Below are positions 8,389-17,664 of a stretch of 64,000 nucleotides of DNA, piece by piece. The first letter of the stretch is position 1. Each line of letters begins with the position of its first letter. The stretch is from assembly GCF_014697195.1 (NCBI RefSeq), contig NZ_JACJRJ010000002.1, positions 124,001 to 188,000 on the forward strand, given 5' to 3'. Both the position numbers and the translations under genes were made by a program. The notes beneath the pieces were generated by a model. That model was not told the origin of the DNA, did no database searches, and worked only from the letters and a program-made list of their open reading frames with translations. Source of the DNA: Cylindrospermum sp. FACHB-282. Lineage in GTDB: Bacteria; Cyanobacteriota; Cyanobacteriia; Cyanobacteriales; Nostocaceae.

Positions 8389-9759
8389 CTAATGACTAAT
8401 TCTGCGGAGTTGAATCTGGTGTAGCCTTGGCCCGATGACTGACACCACGGTGAATTCGATATTTTGATAGCAAAATGTTTCGCCTTTAGCCGGAATTTTT
8501 TGCAACTGGTAGAGCAAAAAGCCTCCCAGCGTTTGGTATTCCCTCATCAAAGGTAAATTGAGATGCAAGACTTGATTTAGTTCTTCTAGGTTGATCTGGG
8601 CCTGCACCAAAAATATCTGCTTGTCTACCATCTGGATTAGTAGGTCATCGCTGCTGTCTGGTTCGCTGGCATCGCCAATGATTTCGGCAATCACATCTTG
8701 GATGGTTACCAGCCCAACGATGCCGCCAAATTCATTGACTACCATAACCATAGCTGGTTTTTCTTGCTGCATCATCGGCAATAGTTCACTCAAGGGCGTG
8801 TTTTCCGGGACAAACTGGGGGGGACGCATCCAAGGTTGGATCTGTGTCTCTAAGGTCAGCTTGCCTACGGCTAAGGGTTTTGCCAAATCTTTAAAGTAAA
8901 CAATGCCGCGAATGTCGTCTAAAGATTCACCAATGAGGGGATAGCGCGAGTGACGAGTTGATGTCATTTCCTGGAGTAATGTCTGGAAGGTGGCGTCTTG
9001 TGATAAAGCAACAATGCTGGTACGGGGAATCATCACATCTTGGGCTGTTACATCTCCAAACTCAAAAATATTATTCAGCAGTTCCCGCTCTGAAAGCTGT
9101 AATCCAGTAGACTCTCGTTCTGTAGAGATAATCAGTTGTAATTCTTCTGGAGTTACTGGTGGTCTCCAGCTTTGACCTGTGTATTCTATGCCAAATAGTC
9201 GCAATAAGCAGCGGGTTGATTGATTGAGAATCCAGATGAAAGGGCTGAAAAAACGGACGATCGCTTTAACTGAAGGCCCCAAAAACCGCGCCAGATGCTC
9301 TGAATAAGACATTGCTACTGATTTGGGGCAGAGTTCCCCTAAAACAATTTGCAGATAGGCAATTAAAAAAAAGGCGGTTGGGATTGATAGAGAATGAGCT
9401 AGGAAGTTAGTCATTTTCATTGGTAAAGGCCATGACTTCAACCAAGCATTCACCAATACGACAATCGTACTTTCTCCAATCCACCCCAGTGCCAAACTAG
9501 ACAGAGTAATGCCTAACTGGGTTGTAGATAGCAACCTGTCAATACTGCGTTGTAACATCTCAACGGCGATCGCTGGAATGTCCCCAGCCTGAACCAGCTG
9601 GTGGATGCGCGATCGCCGCACTGTCACCATTGAGAACTCTGCCGTCACAAAAAAGGCATTAATAGCAATCAGCAGTAGCACTGACAACAATCGCAGCCCC
9701 ACGTCTGACCAACTTAAGCTAGGAAAACTACTCACTGCCAAAGCTCGTGTAAAACTCAC
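8389..9759 (-). CDS. CNNM/HlyC-CorC family membrane protein with CBS pair
   Basis: A 456-aa protein. The N-terminal DUF21/CNNM transmembrane domain (about residues 20-190) contains the TAEFSMV and SLALGWIGE motifs. A CBS pair follows (about 215-350: VMIPRTSIVALS, RHSRYPLIGES, VVNEFGGIVGLVTIQDV), then a C-terminal CorC_HlyC transporter-associated domain (about 365-450). The family is linked to magnesium/sodium transport and ion homeostasis; the 'hemolysin' label is historical. The GTG start is preceded by GGGAG. It converges on queC with a 30-bp gap. Confidence 0.9.
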   Translation of the reverse strand: MSFTRALAVSSFPSLSWSDVGLRLLSVLLLIAINAFFVTAEFSMVTVRRSRIHQLVQAGDIPAIAVEMLQRSIDRLLSTTQLGITLSSLALGWIGESTIVVLVNAWLKSWPLPMKMTNFLAHSLSIPTAFFLIAYLQIVLGELCPKSVAMSYSEHLARFLGPSVKAIVRFFSPFIWILNQSTRCLLRLFGIEYTGQSWRPPVTPEELQLIISTERESTGLQLSERELLNNIFEFGDVTAQDVMIPRTSIVALSQDATFQTLLQEMTSTRHSRYPLIGESLDDIRGIVYFKDLAKPLAVGKLTLETQIQPWMRPPQFVPENTPLSELLPMMQQEKPAMVMVVNEFGGIVGLVTIQDVIAEIIGDASEPDSSDDLLIQMVDKQIFLVQAQINLEELNQVLHLNLPLMREYQTLGGFLLYQLQKIPAKGETFCYQNIEFTVVSVIGPRLHQIQLRRISH

Positions 9760-9841
9760 GCCGCTCCCAAAATGCTAACAAATGCCTCACCTGAACGAAT
9801 TTTGGATTGGACAGCAAAAATCCAATCCCTTTCTTGTCCTC

Positions 9842-10534
9842 CTACCTTTCTACAGGAATATCCGAAACCTGTAACTTCAGTTTTTGAGCGGGATAATCCG
9901 TCAGCGCTAAAGATATCTTTTTCACATCATCAAGTAAAGCCGTGGGAATGCTCACTGTACCTGAAAATGTCGGGCCATTGGCAGGCAATTCTGCGGGCAA
10001 ACCCTCTGTAATAGCACTCAGCGTTCGTCCTTTTTCGTCTGTGACATCTAAAAAACTATACAGAAAGCGCACAGAATCAGCCCCTTTGTTCTGCATTTTC
10101 ACTTTTAGGATTAAATCACCGCCAGAGTAGCGAGCAGATTGCACAGACAAAAGCACACCCTCATTCTCAGCAGCAACCGGAAATCCCGGTAAGGGTTTTT
10201 CTTCAACTACTTCCTGGGGCTTTTCTTTGGCCTTAGGCTTGATCTCTTCTTCGTCTTCCGCTACCTTTTCTGATTTAGCGGACTTAGCCTTATCGTTGAT
10301 CCGTGACTTGACAATTTTGAGGATATCCTCCTCTTTTAATAGCTCTACCCCTCCCTGTTGAGCGTTAGCTGTCTTACTGCTGGTAAATTTGGTTGTGGGA
10401 CGACCATCTGGTGTAGTAACACCTTTGAGTGCTGAACTCCCCATATTAAATCCCAACAACGCACTCACAGAACCTGCTCCCAACATCAGGGTTAACAAAA
10501 TTAACGTTAGAAGTATAGTGGAATTTATTTTCAT
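9842..10534 (-). CDS. Secreted or membrane-anchored hypothetical protein
   Basis: A protein of about 230 aa from the ATG at 10532-10534. A single N-terminal hydrophobic helix (STILLTLILLTLMLGAGSVSALLG) acts as signal or anchor. Then comes a charged Lys/Glu-rich linker (about residues 70-120) and a C-terminal beta-rich domain (LLSVQSARYSGGDLILKVKMQNKG ... FLYSFLDVTDEKG) resembling extracellular FxLYD/DUF4352-like folds. An upstream TTG at 10597 would add 21 residues with no support. The domain probably sits in the periplasm. I do not recognise the family and assign no function. Confidence 0.72.
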   Translation of the reverse strand: MKINSTILLTLILLTLMLGAGSVSALLGFNMGSSALKGVTTPDGRPTTKFTSSKTANAQQGGVELLKEEDILKIVKSRINDKAKSAKSEKVAEDEEEIKPKAKEKPQEVVEEKPLPGFPVAAENEGVLLSVQSARYSGGDLILKVKMQNKGADSVRFLYSFLDVTDEKGRTLSAITEGLPAELPANGPTFSGTVSIPTALLDDVKKISLALTDYPAQKLKLQVSDIPVER

Positions 10535-10701
10535 CGCTGACAAGCTATTACAGAAGCATGATAATCTATTTAAAAGTATTGAAGCGGGTGACTTCAATCC
10601 TTAAAGGAGCTTAATCAATATTAGTCGCAATATTTCATTAAAATATAGGCATAAAAATCTGGTTAACTATTTTTAATTAGTCACAGGCTATGAACTCATG
10701 C

Positions 10702-10707
10702 TATAAT
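10702..10707 (+). promoter_or_regulatory. Candidate -10 box (TATAAT), extended by TGC
   Basis: A consensus TATAAT preceded by ATGC lies 123 bp upstream of the CAU tRNA and just before a foldable stretch. A weak TAGTCA sits about 18 bp upstream. It would start transcription at about 10713, consistent with driving the tRNA and/or a small RNA. Confidence 0.45.
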
Positions 10708-10712
10708 CGGAT

Positions 10713-10782
10713 GGTTATCCAAGCGTGTTAAACAGCTTACTCAGGCTCAAGTTGCCAGATTGGGATAACTAAAGGGTTTTTT
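10713..10782 (+). ncRNA. Candidate structured small RNA or tRNA leader
   Basis: The stretch just after the TATAAT box can close a 7-bp stem GTTATCC (10714-10720) with GGATAAC (10763-10769). Inside are two hairpins: AAGC-TGT/ACA-GCTT with a bulged G (10721-10738), and GGC/GCC with a 7-nt loop (10744-10756). A T6 run follows at 10777-10782. This three-way junction has no anticodon arm of tRNA type. It may be a free small RNA or a processed leader of the tRNA 60 bases downstream. No covariation data are available here. Confidence 0.35.
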
Positions 10783-10829
10783 CCAGTTCCATTAGTTGAC
10801 TTAAGAGAACCCAAAATCAAAAACAATAA

Positions 10830-10902
10830 GCGCCCTTGGCCGATTGGGGAGGCGGCGAACTCATAATTCGTTTTCAGGCTGGTTCGATTCCGGCAGGGCG
10901 CA
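10830..10902 (+). tRNA. tRNA with CAU anticodon (Met elongator or Ile2)
   Basis: A cloverleaf can be drawn. The acceptor stem GCGCCCT/AGGGCGC has seven pairs. The D arm is GCC-GGC. The anticodon stem GCGAA/TTCGT carries loop CTCATAA, giving anticodon CAT. The T arm is GCTGG-TTCGATT-CCGGC, and the discriminator is A. There is no encoded CCA. The G1-C72 pair excludes initiator tRNA. The loop context ACTCATAAT fits either elongator Met or lysidine-modified Ile2, and I cannot separate them. The variable region of six bases is slightly long. Confidence 0.88.
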
Positions 10903-11139
10903 CTAGATAGTTAAAAATCAGCAATGCATGCATCATTGAACTCCCAATCATTGTTTGGATAATGCCAGACTACATCATTATTATAAGCATTAAAATACTT
11001 AGTCCTAAGTCCTGAGTCTTGAGTAATCAGCTCAAGCTAGCCCTCGTTTTAGGTGGCGCAGAACCAGGGAAGATGGTATAAAATTGTACCACATACTTAT
11101 TTCCTAGTCTTGCTACTCAGGACTCAGCACTCAAAACTT

Positions 11140-11574
11140 TTAACGAGATTGTACAGTTTCAAAGCGGAATTCAGTGCCGACTTTGAGCTGATTGCCATTG
11201 TAACGTGGAGACATCAGCAGGGAAGAATCGTAAGGATTCGGTAAGTCTGGGGTGCGAAGATATGGATCGTTGATGGATTGCTGGGCAAGAACATCGCGAT
11301 AAAGAATGTTAACCAACTCACCATCTCGGGGGATTTCATTTTCTGGGTAGGAGTTTTGCAAACCCGAACCAATTCCAAATATCGTGCCTAGTTGACGCTT
11401 GGGGTTTTGATTTTCGTAGAAATTACGATCATGGCGAAAATAAGCTTTCTCAAATGTATCATTCAGCGTGGGAGTATTTGCTGTTTCCATCTCGGCAGAT
11501 GCCACTGACGGAAACGCAATACTAGCAGCTAACAGCACCAATAAACCACTCAGAGGTTTAAATTTTATACCCAT
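11140..11574 (-). CDS. Exported hypothetical protein (144 aa)
   Basis: The protein begins MGIKFKPLSGLLVLLAASIAF and has a clear Sec signal peptide with a probable cleavage after SVASA. The mature part of about 115 residues is polar, rich in Asn, Pro and Arg, and has no membrane helix or cysteine. The ATG at 11572-11574 is chosen because GAGGAG lies eight bases upstream; a GTG three codons earlier has no such site. It is divergent from pyrE. It looks like a cyanobacterium-specific periplasmic protein; no function can be inferred. Confidence 0.8.
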   Translation of the reverse strand: MGIKFKPLSGLLVLLAASIAFPSVASAEMETANTPTLNDTFEKAYFRHDRNFYENQNPKRQLGTIFGIGSGLQNSYPENEIPRDGELVNILYRDVLAQQSINDPYLRTPDLPNPYDSSLLMSPRYNGNQLKVGTEFRFETVQSR

Positions 11575-11675
11575 GTTGATCACTCCTCAGTTTTTGGGCG
11601 AATCTTAACTTATGCTTAATTTCAGAACTCCGTTGAGTTCATCTTTTGGTGTAGCACAACTTTGAATGTCTTGTA

Positions 11676-12293
11676 ATGACTTATTCTACTGAAATTCTGA
11701 GCCAATCTAACATTTGGGCAGGTACTGCTGATTTAACTACCCTACGCCACAATTTACTAGATTTATTTTGCCAACTTGCTTATAAAGAGGGCGATTTTGT
11801 CCTTTCTTCTGGACAACGCAGTTCATACTACATCAATGGCAAACAGGTCACACTCCACCCCCAAGGGGCTTTAGCTGTGGGGCGGTTGCTGTTTTCCCTA
11901 TTACCTGAAGATACCCAGGCTGTAGCAGGTTTAACACTGGGGGCTGATCCAATGGTGACAGCAGTGAGTGTAGTTTCTGTCTATGAAAACCGACCAATTC
12001 CCGCGCTGATTATTCGCAAAGAAGCCAAGGGACATGGAACAAAGGCTTACATTGAAGGCCCCAGTTTGCCAGAAGGTGCAAAAGTAGTGGTTTTGGAAGA
12101 TGTTGTCACCACTGGGCAATCTGCTTTAAAAGCCGTTGAACGTTTGCGGGACGCAGGTTATAGTGTCAGTGAAGTGATTTCCCTGATAGACAGGCTGCAA
12201 GGTGGAGCAGAATTATACCAGGCTTCTGGATTACGGTTTCAGACTTTGTTTTCGATTACAGAGATTCAAGAAAGATATCGGCAGATAAATTGA
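11676..12293 (+). CDS. pyrE: Orotate phosphoribosyltransferase
   Basis: A 205-aa enzyme of pyrimidine synthesis joining orotate and PRPP to give OMP. The PRPP-binding signature VVVLEDVVTTGQSAL is intact. The N-terminal GDFVLSSGQRSSYYING segment and the IIRKEAKGHG flexible loop with its catalytic lysine are also present. Length is normal. It is divergent from the exported protein gene. An inverted-repeat element follows within ten bases of its stop and may serve as terminator. Confidence 0.97.
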   Translation: MTYSTEILSQSNIWAGTADLTTLRHNLLDLFCQLAYKEGDFVLSSGQRSSYYINGKQVTLHPQGALAVGRLLFSLLPEDTQAVAGLTLGADPMVTAVSVVSVYENRPIPALIIRKEAKGHGTKAYIEGPSLPEGAKVVVLEDVVTTGQSALKAVERLRDAGYSVSEVISLIDRLQGGAELYQASGLRFQTLFSITEIQERYRQIN

Positions 12294-12300
12294 GTTTTTT

Positions 12301-12391
12301 TTAACGCAGAGGAACGCAATGGTTAGCGCAGAGGAACGCCAAGAAATACTCTGGGACACTCTGCGTTTCCCTCAGCGTCTCTCTGCGTTAA
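12301..12391. repeat. Inverted repeat of the 'aacgcagagg' dispersed type
   Basis: TTAACGCAGAGGAACGC on the left and GCGTCTCTCTGCGTTAA on the right can pair around a loop that contains a second AGCGCAGAGGAACGC copy. Similar short tracts (CGCAAAGGCGCAAAGGCGC near 17529, GCGTCTTTGCGCCTTTGCG near 46174) occur elsewhere in the window. It lies just downstream of pyrE and probably folds as a hairpin in the transcript. Confidence 0.55.
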
Positions 12392-12449
12392 CAAGGCTCT
12401 TAAATTTGCGCTAACTGCCAAAAAATATCCTAACAAATATCTCCTAGTT

Positions 12450-13352
12450 TTAATCTTTTCTCAATCTTTCTAACAATTCCTCACGAGACAAATTCGCCAA
12501 AGAAAGAAGTATCTGAGTGCGTTCGGAGAGCGGAATTTGGGCAATCTTTTCAACCAAACTAGATAATTCGGAATCTAGAGTGCCAAATCTCCCTTCCAGA
12601 AGACAAGCTATCATCGAAAGTTGCCCTTCTTGCTTTCCTTCTTGCTTCCACTCTTCCCGTTGTTGTAAATAAGCTGGTGATAGGTTCATAATCACTTCCT
12701 GTTCTTCCCTACTTAAATTATCTCTCAACTCTAAATTATTGCGCCAGTCGGCTAAAATTTCTAACAAATTATTTCTAAAAGGGTTCTGTTCTGGCAGTTC
12801 AGTTAACTCCTCTACGGCTCTTTTCTGCGTTCCTCCTTTCCCCAATACTCTCAACCATAAGGTATCTTCATTTACTGGTAACTGATGAATGGCAACTATT
12901 GCTGTTTTGAAAATATTCGGGAGAAAATAAACCCCTTTAAACCAATCTTCTTAATCAGCCTCTGTTCCGCCTAATCCTTGAATCATTCGAGATAAAAATG
13001 TTGGTTTTAAAATCCATAAAATGGGTAATTCGGCTTCAGAAATATTTCTGTTTTTCCGTTTAGATTTCCTTAATACATCGCCATGAACAGCATATAGCTT
13101 GAGTAGACAACTGCGAATTTCTACTTCAGATGGTGGGTTGCGAAAAGGCTCAAGCAAACACTGAGTTGTTGCTATCTTTCCTAATAAACCTAAAGGTAGA
13201 TTGTCTTTTGGTTGAGGAGAAAATGGTTCAAACCAAACATCGATTTCTTGGACTTCACTTTTAACTTTTTCGCTCTTTTTGATCGTTCCTAGAGGTGCTA
13301 ATAATTCCTCTAGATATTCTTTGGCAAATTGGTCATGAGATTGACGGGTCAT
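12450..13352 (-). pseudogene. Rpn/PDDEXK-type nuclease gene broken by an in-frame stop
   Basis: Two ORFs in the same frame (13352 to 12951, then 12854 to 12450) form one 300-codon gene interrupted only by TAA at 12951-12953. The codons after it read on in frame (EDWFKGVYFLPNIFKTAIVAIHQLP) into LWLRVLGKGGTQKRAVEEL. The family is the cyanobacterial Rpn-type recombination-promoting nuclease/transposase-like group: the N-terminus MTRQSHDQFAKEYLEELLAP and the EIDVWFEP nuclease core are intact, and the C-terminus has the EEWKQEGKQEGQ segment. A single base change restores the gene, so decay is recent, or the stop is suppressed. Confidence 0.85.
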
Positions 13353-13370
13353 TTAAGTAAGAATAAGATG

Positions 13371-13697
13371 TTACAGTAGTCCTTCATCCACACTAGGAAA
13401 ATCGTCTGTAATGTCGACCAGTGTAGTCAATAGAGAAAGGAGAGAACCGGGACGAATGGGTTCAATAACTAAACGCAGACAATCTTCAAGATCATCACCA
13501 TGCCAAGTTCCAGCATAACGTAGCAAATCACCTGCTTTGTTACCTCGCTTAACTGGGGATATGCGACGCAATGGGGGTTGATTTACGGTGCTTTTAGCCT
13601 GAATAGAGTCAAGAAAATCACTAACGAAGGAAAGCTGTTCTGGTGGTAGTTGGGATATCTGTTGTTCAATCTTTTGATGTAGTTCTAAATCTGTCAT
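13371..13697 (-). CDS. Antitoxin-like protein with an altered C-terminus
   Basis: A 108-aa protein. Residues 1-75 (HQKIEQQISQLPPEQL, FVSDFLDSI, SPVKRGNKAGDLLRYAGTWHGDDLEDCLRLV) match small cyanobacterial antitoxins that usually precede a PIN toxin gene. The last 30 residues (RPGSLLSLLTTLVDITDDFPSVDEGLL) look instead like the acidic tail of another antitoxin type, cut short. No toxin gene follows; the next gene downstream is the broken nuclease, 18 bp away. It could be an orphan or chimeric antitoxin. The family assignment is from pattern memory only. Confidence 0.6.
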   Translation of the reverse strand: MTDLELHQKIEQQISQLPPEQLSFVSDFLDSIQAKSTVNQPPLRRISPVKRGNKAGDLLRYAGTWHGDDLEDCLRLVIEPIRPGSLLSLLTTLVDITDDFPSVDEGLL

Positions 13698-13799
13698 CTG
13701 TACCTCGTTTTGACAGGAAGAGAAAATACTTAGCTTATTCTATTTTATCTCAACGCGATCGCACTCTTCACCACAAGCGATCGCACCAGCACTGATTTG

Positions 13800-14414
13800 T
13801 CACTTTACTTCGTTATCATTTGCTACTTCCACGTTTAGATACATTTTCGATCTGTAATCTAAAGCTCTAAGATACATTTCGGTAAAGTATTTTGCTAATT
13901 TCCGATTATACTTTTTTTCATGCTCATTAATAATTGGTTGTAAATCACTATCACCCAAAAAATTTGCAAAAAACAACCAACCTAATAAGTGAGGAGTAGT
14001 TTGTACTAGTCTAGTATTCATAACTTCACTAGCGAGTTTCCTAGCACCTTGATCATCTGTTAAGAAAGCTTGGTTTGTTTTCCTTGCAAATACAATGGAA
14101 GCTAACTCTCCCTTTCCTATTTGTTTTCGTTTTTCAAGAATCAGAACTTCTTGTAAGTCTTCAAGTTCTAGATTGTAGTTCTTAATTTTTCCATCTTCAG
14201 TTACTTTTCGGAAAATACTTTGTAGTTCAATTGCTTCTGGTGTAGGATTTTTTCTTGGGTTATACAAACACTCATAATATACAAAGCTAGTACAACAGAA
14301 ATGGCATCCTGCGGATTGAGCAGCTACGTAAAGGAGTTGTGATGACAAAATATTATCAATAGCACATGAATCAAGAACATTGAGTTTATGAAATTCAGAT
14401 GGATTAATCGCCAT
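13800..14414 (-). CDS. PIN-like toxin candidate paired with Xre-ImmA protein
   Basis: A 204-aa protein starting at the ATG at 14412-14414, which overlaps the end of the upstream gene by 11 bases (translational coupling). PIN-type acidic positions are visible: LNVLDSCAIDN at the N-terminus, GKGELASIVFARKTN in the middle and FLTDDQGARKLASEV towards the end, followed by a non-canonical C-terminus rich in Tyr and Lys. PIN domains are Mg-dependent RNases and typical VapC-like toxins. Coupling to a helix-turn-helix plus ImmA/IrrE protein suggests a toxin-antitoxin or stress module. Earlier ATG (14432) and TTG starts exist. Confidence 0.7.
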   Translation of the reverse strand: MAINPSEFHKLNVLDSCAIDNILSSQLLYVAAQSAGCHFCCTSFVYYECLYNPRKNPTPEAIELQSIFRKVTEDGKIKNYNLELEDLQEVLILEKRKQIGKGELASIVFARKTNQAFLTDDQGARKLASEVMNTRLVQTTPHLLGWLFFANFLGDSDLQPIINEHEKKYNRKLAKYFTEMYLRALDYRSKMYLNVEVANDNEVK

Positions 14415-15543
14415 ATTTGAGTATTTGCCCATAAATAGTTGCAATATTGTTTAATTCATGATCATCAACTAAAAGCATTTCTGCTAATCTACCTGCTGAT
14501 ATAAATTTTTGATAATAAGCATCAAAGCATAGTCCTACGTAAAAACTTGATAGGCCTCTTTTTAGTAATCCCTCTTTACGCTGTCTAGATCCTATTGATA
14601 AATCTTCGGGTAGTTCTGGATCAATTTTCATATATGATGGTACTCTGACTGATTTTACTTGTGCTTCATCAGATATCAAATTAGCATTCTTTAATGCATA
14701 AGCTAAGGCTTCTGTGCTAACCTTAAGTCTATTTGCCCACTGAATAGCCTTAGCAGAAGTCCAATTTCTAGAATCTGGAATATTGCTGAGGGACTCTGGA
14801 GGCATCAGATAACGAGATGCAAATGTATTTGCTCTGATTTCAATAAGACTTTTTTTGTCTGACTCCAGAGAAACAACAAAATCTTTTTCTTCGTCTAAAA
14901 TTGCATGAGCCGACTCATGTGCAGCAGTAAATCTTTGTCTATACACATCTTCACTGTAGTTAACTAGCACACACTTACCAGCTACAGGATGTCTAATATA
15001 TAAGCCAGAAATATTTGAGTTGCCTAATTCGCGGCGGAAAATATGAAACCCTAAACGGCGAAAGTCATCATAAATATTACTGCTTACTTCATTAAAAGAA
15101 TAACCTAAATGCTGTCGCAGTTTTTTTGCTGCTTCTTCTCCATGACCTATGAAGTAGTTTCCTTTCTTTATAAAAGTAAATGCTTTGTAGTCTCTCCTGG
15201 GAAGTCGACTTAGTAAAAACTCCTCGCACTCGCATAGAAAAAGAAACTCTTGAACAGCCCAACGGTCTTGTTTTGAGAACTGATCACCATGCCTTCTAAA
15301 TAAAGTTTCAGTTTGTTCAAAAGGTGCTAGTTTTTCATTTGATATAAAGAACTGGTAATCACATTTATAGTAATCTGCCAATATTAAAACTTCATCGCCT
15401 GTCGGTTTTCTCTCTCCGTTTTCAAGAGAAGCCAACAATTGTACTGAAATACCAGTTGATACTGAAACTTCATCAAGTGAATTTTCAAACTGCTCCCTGT
15501 ATTTTTTTAATTTTGAACTAAATAGGGCAAGATCAAATGTCAT
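14404..15543 (-). CDS. Xre-family HTH protein with ImmA/IrrE metallopeptidase domain
   Basis: A 379-aa protein. The N-terminal helix-turn-helix (about residues 8-65, with STGISVQLLASLENGERKPTG) is of Xre type. After a linker comes an ImmA/IrrE zinc peptidase domain with the HExxH motif in RFTAAHESAHAILDEEKDF and the downstream segment IRANTFASRYLMP containing the third ligand. These proteins bind an operator and, in phage and stress systems, cleave a repressor or antitoxin. It heads a two-gene operon with the PIN-like gene. Low G+C and relics around it suggest acquisition by transfer. Confidence 0.88.
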   Translation of the reverse strand: MTFDLALFSSKLKKYREQFENSLDEVSVSTGISVQLLASLENGERKPTGDEVLILADYYKCDYQFFISNEKLAPFEQTETLFRRHGDQFSKQDRWAVQEFLFLCECEEFLLSRLPRRDYKAFTFIKKGNYFIGHGEEAAKKLRQHLGYSFNEVSSNIYDDFRRLGFHIFRRELGNSNISGLYIRHPVAGKCVLVNYSEDVYRQRFTAAHESAHAILDEEKDFVVSLESDKKSLIEIRANTFASRYLMPPESLSNIPDSRNWTSAKAIQWANRLKVSTEALAYALKNANLISDEAQVKSVRVPSYMKIDPELPEDLSIGSRQRKEGLLKRGLSSFYVGLCFDAYYQKFISAGRLAEMLLVDDHELNNIATIYGQILKYGD

Positions 15544-15582
15544 AAGGTTTGCTATTTGCGTGATTCTGTAGCTTGAACCTTG

Positions 15583-15711
15583 GAAAGGTTAGCGGAAAAT
15601 GTCAGCGTTAGCGAAGTTTTAGAAGACTTTCCTGATTTAGAACTAGAAGATATCTAAGCTTGTTTTGTGTTTGCTGCACGACGCACTAATTTTGTGCGTT
15701 TGACAGCATAA
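15583..15711 (+). pseudogene. DUF433 antitoxin relic
   Basis: In one plus-strand frame the sequence reads ERLAENVSVSEVLEDFPDLELEDI, then TAA at 15655-15657, then ACFVFAARRTNFVRLTA and a stop. DUF433 antitoxins end in EVLEDFPDLELEDIQACLAFAA, so the TAA replaces the conserved Gln codon (CAA). The N-terminal half and start codon are missing. It is a truncated and stop-containing remnant next to the Xre-ImmA/PIN pair. Confidence 0.75.
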
Positions 15712-15728
15712 AGATTTAGGTAGATATA

Positions 15729-15908
15729 TTAGTTAAATTTTTTGTTAAATAGTTGTTTAGCTTGGTCATAAATTTCGAGAGTGATTACAGATATACTATT
15801 CTCTTGAGCATAGGCTTCAATTTTTTTGCGGGCAAAAGGACGGACGAAAAAAGGAATGTCTTTGAGTTTAGCTTCGGCTTCAGCAGTCCATTTAATTGGT
15901 TCACTCAT
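15729..15908 (-). CDS. Stand-alone PCP_red-like small protein (59 aa)
   Basis: The reverse strand encodes a 59-aa protein: MSEPIKWTAEAEAKLKDIPF followed by FVRPFARKKIEAYAQE and ITLEIYDQAKQLF. This is the PCP_red domain otherwise found at the C-terminus of the ChlB/BchB subunit of light-independent protochlorophyllide reductase; the W-T-x-EA and IPFFVRPFARKKIE signatures are clear. Small free-standing versions exist in cyanobacteria with no assigned role. The ATG is at 15906-15908; no strong ribosome binding site is visible. It lies downstream of thiC on the same strand, separated by a perfect hairpin. Confidence 0.8.
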   Translation of the reverse strand: MSEPIKWTAEAEAKLKDIPFFVRPFARKKIEAYAQENSISVITLEIYDQAKQLFNKKFN

Positions 15909-15946
15909 TGATTTTTAGGGTTTAATTTTGATATTAGAGATTTTTC

Positions 15947-15979
15947 AGATCCCCGACTTCTTGAAGAAGTCGGGGATCT
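15947..15979. repeat. 33-bp dispersed palindrome, probable terminator
   Basis: AGATCCCCGACTTCTT and its exact complement are separated by a single G: a 16-bp perfect stem between thiC and the PCP_red gene. A related palindrome lies at 34985-35017. It is a dispersed repeat of cyanobacterial genomes and would end thiC transcription. Confidence 0.7.
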
Positions 15980-15992
15980 TATGGTTCAGTAA

Positions 15993-17463
<1,471 letters not shown>

Positions 17464-17664
17464 ATGGTGTAAATTCTACCATTTCCGTTAAATCAGGGGG
17501 GAAGGCGTTAACAATATTTTTTGTCTCACGCAAAGGCGCAAAGGCGCAAAGAAGAGCGCAAAAGGAGTTGTGGGAGATTCAAATATTAGTAAGGACAGGT
17601 GGTTTGCAATAGTTTTTAAGTATTAATCTCAAGAGTATTAGCCTAATTCTCCAGGAATGAATGG

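Noticed and set aside
10713..10782. A second tRNA upstream of the CAU tRNA
   Set aside because: The fold lacks an anticodon arm and T arm, so it is reported only as a candidate structured RNA.
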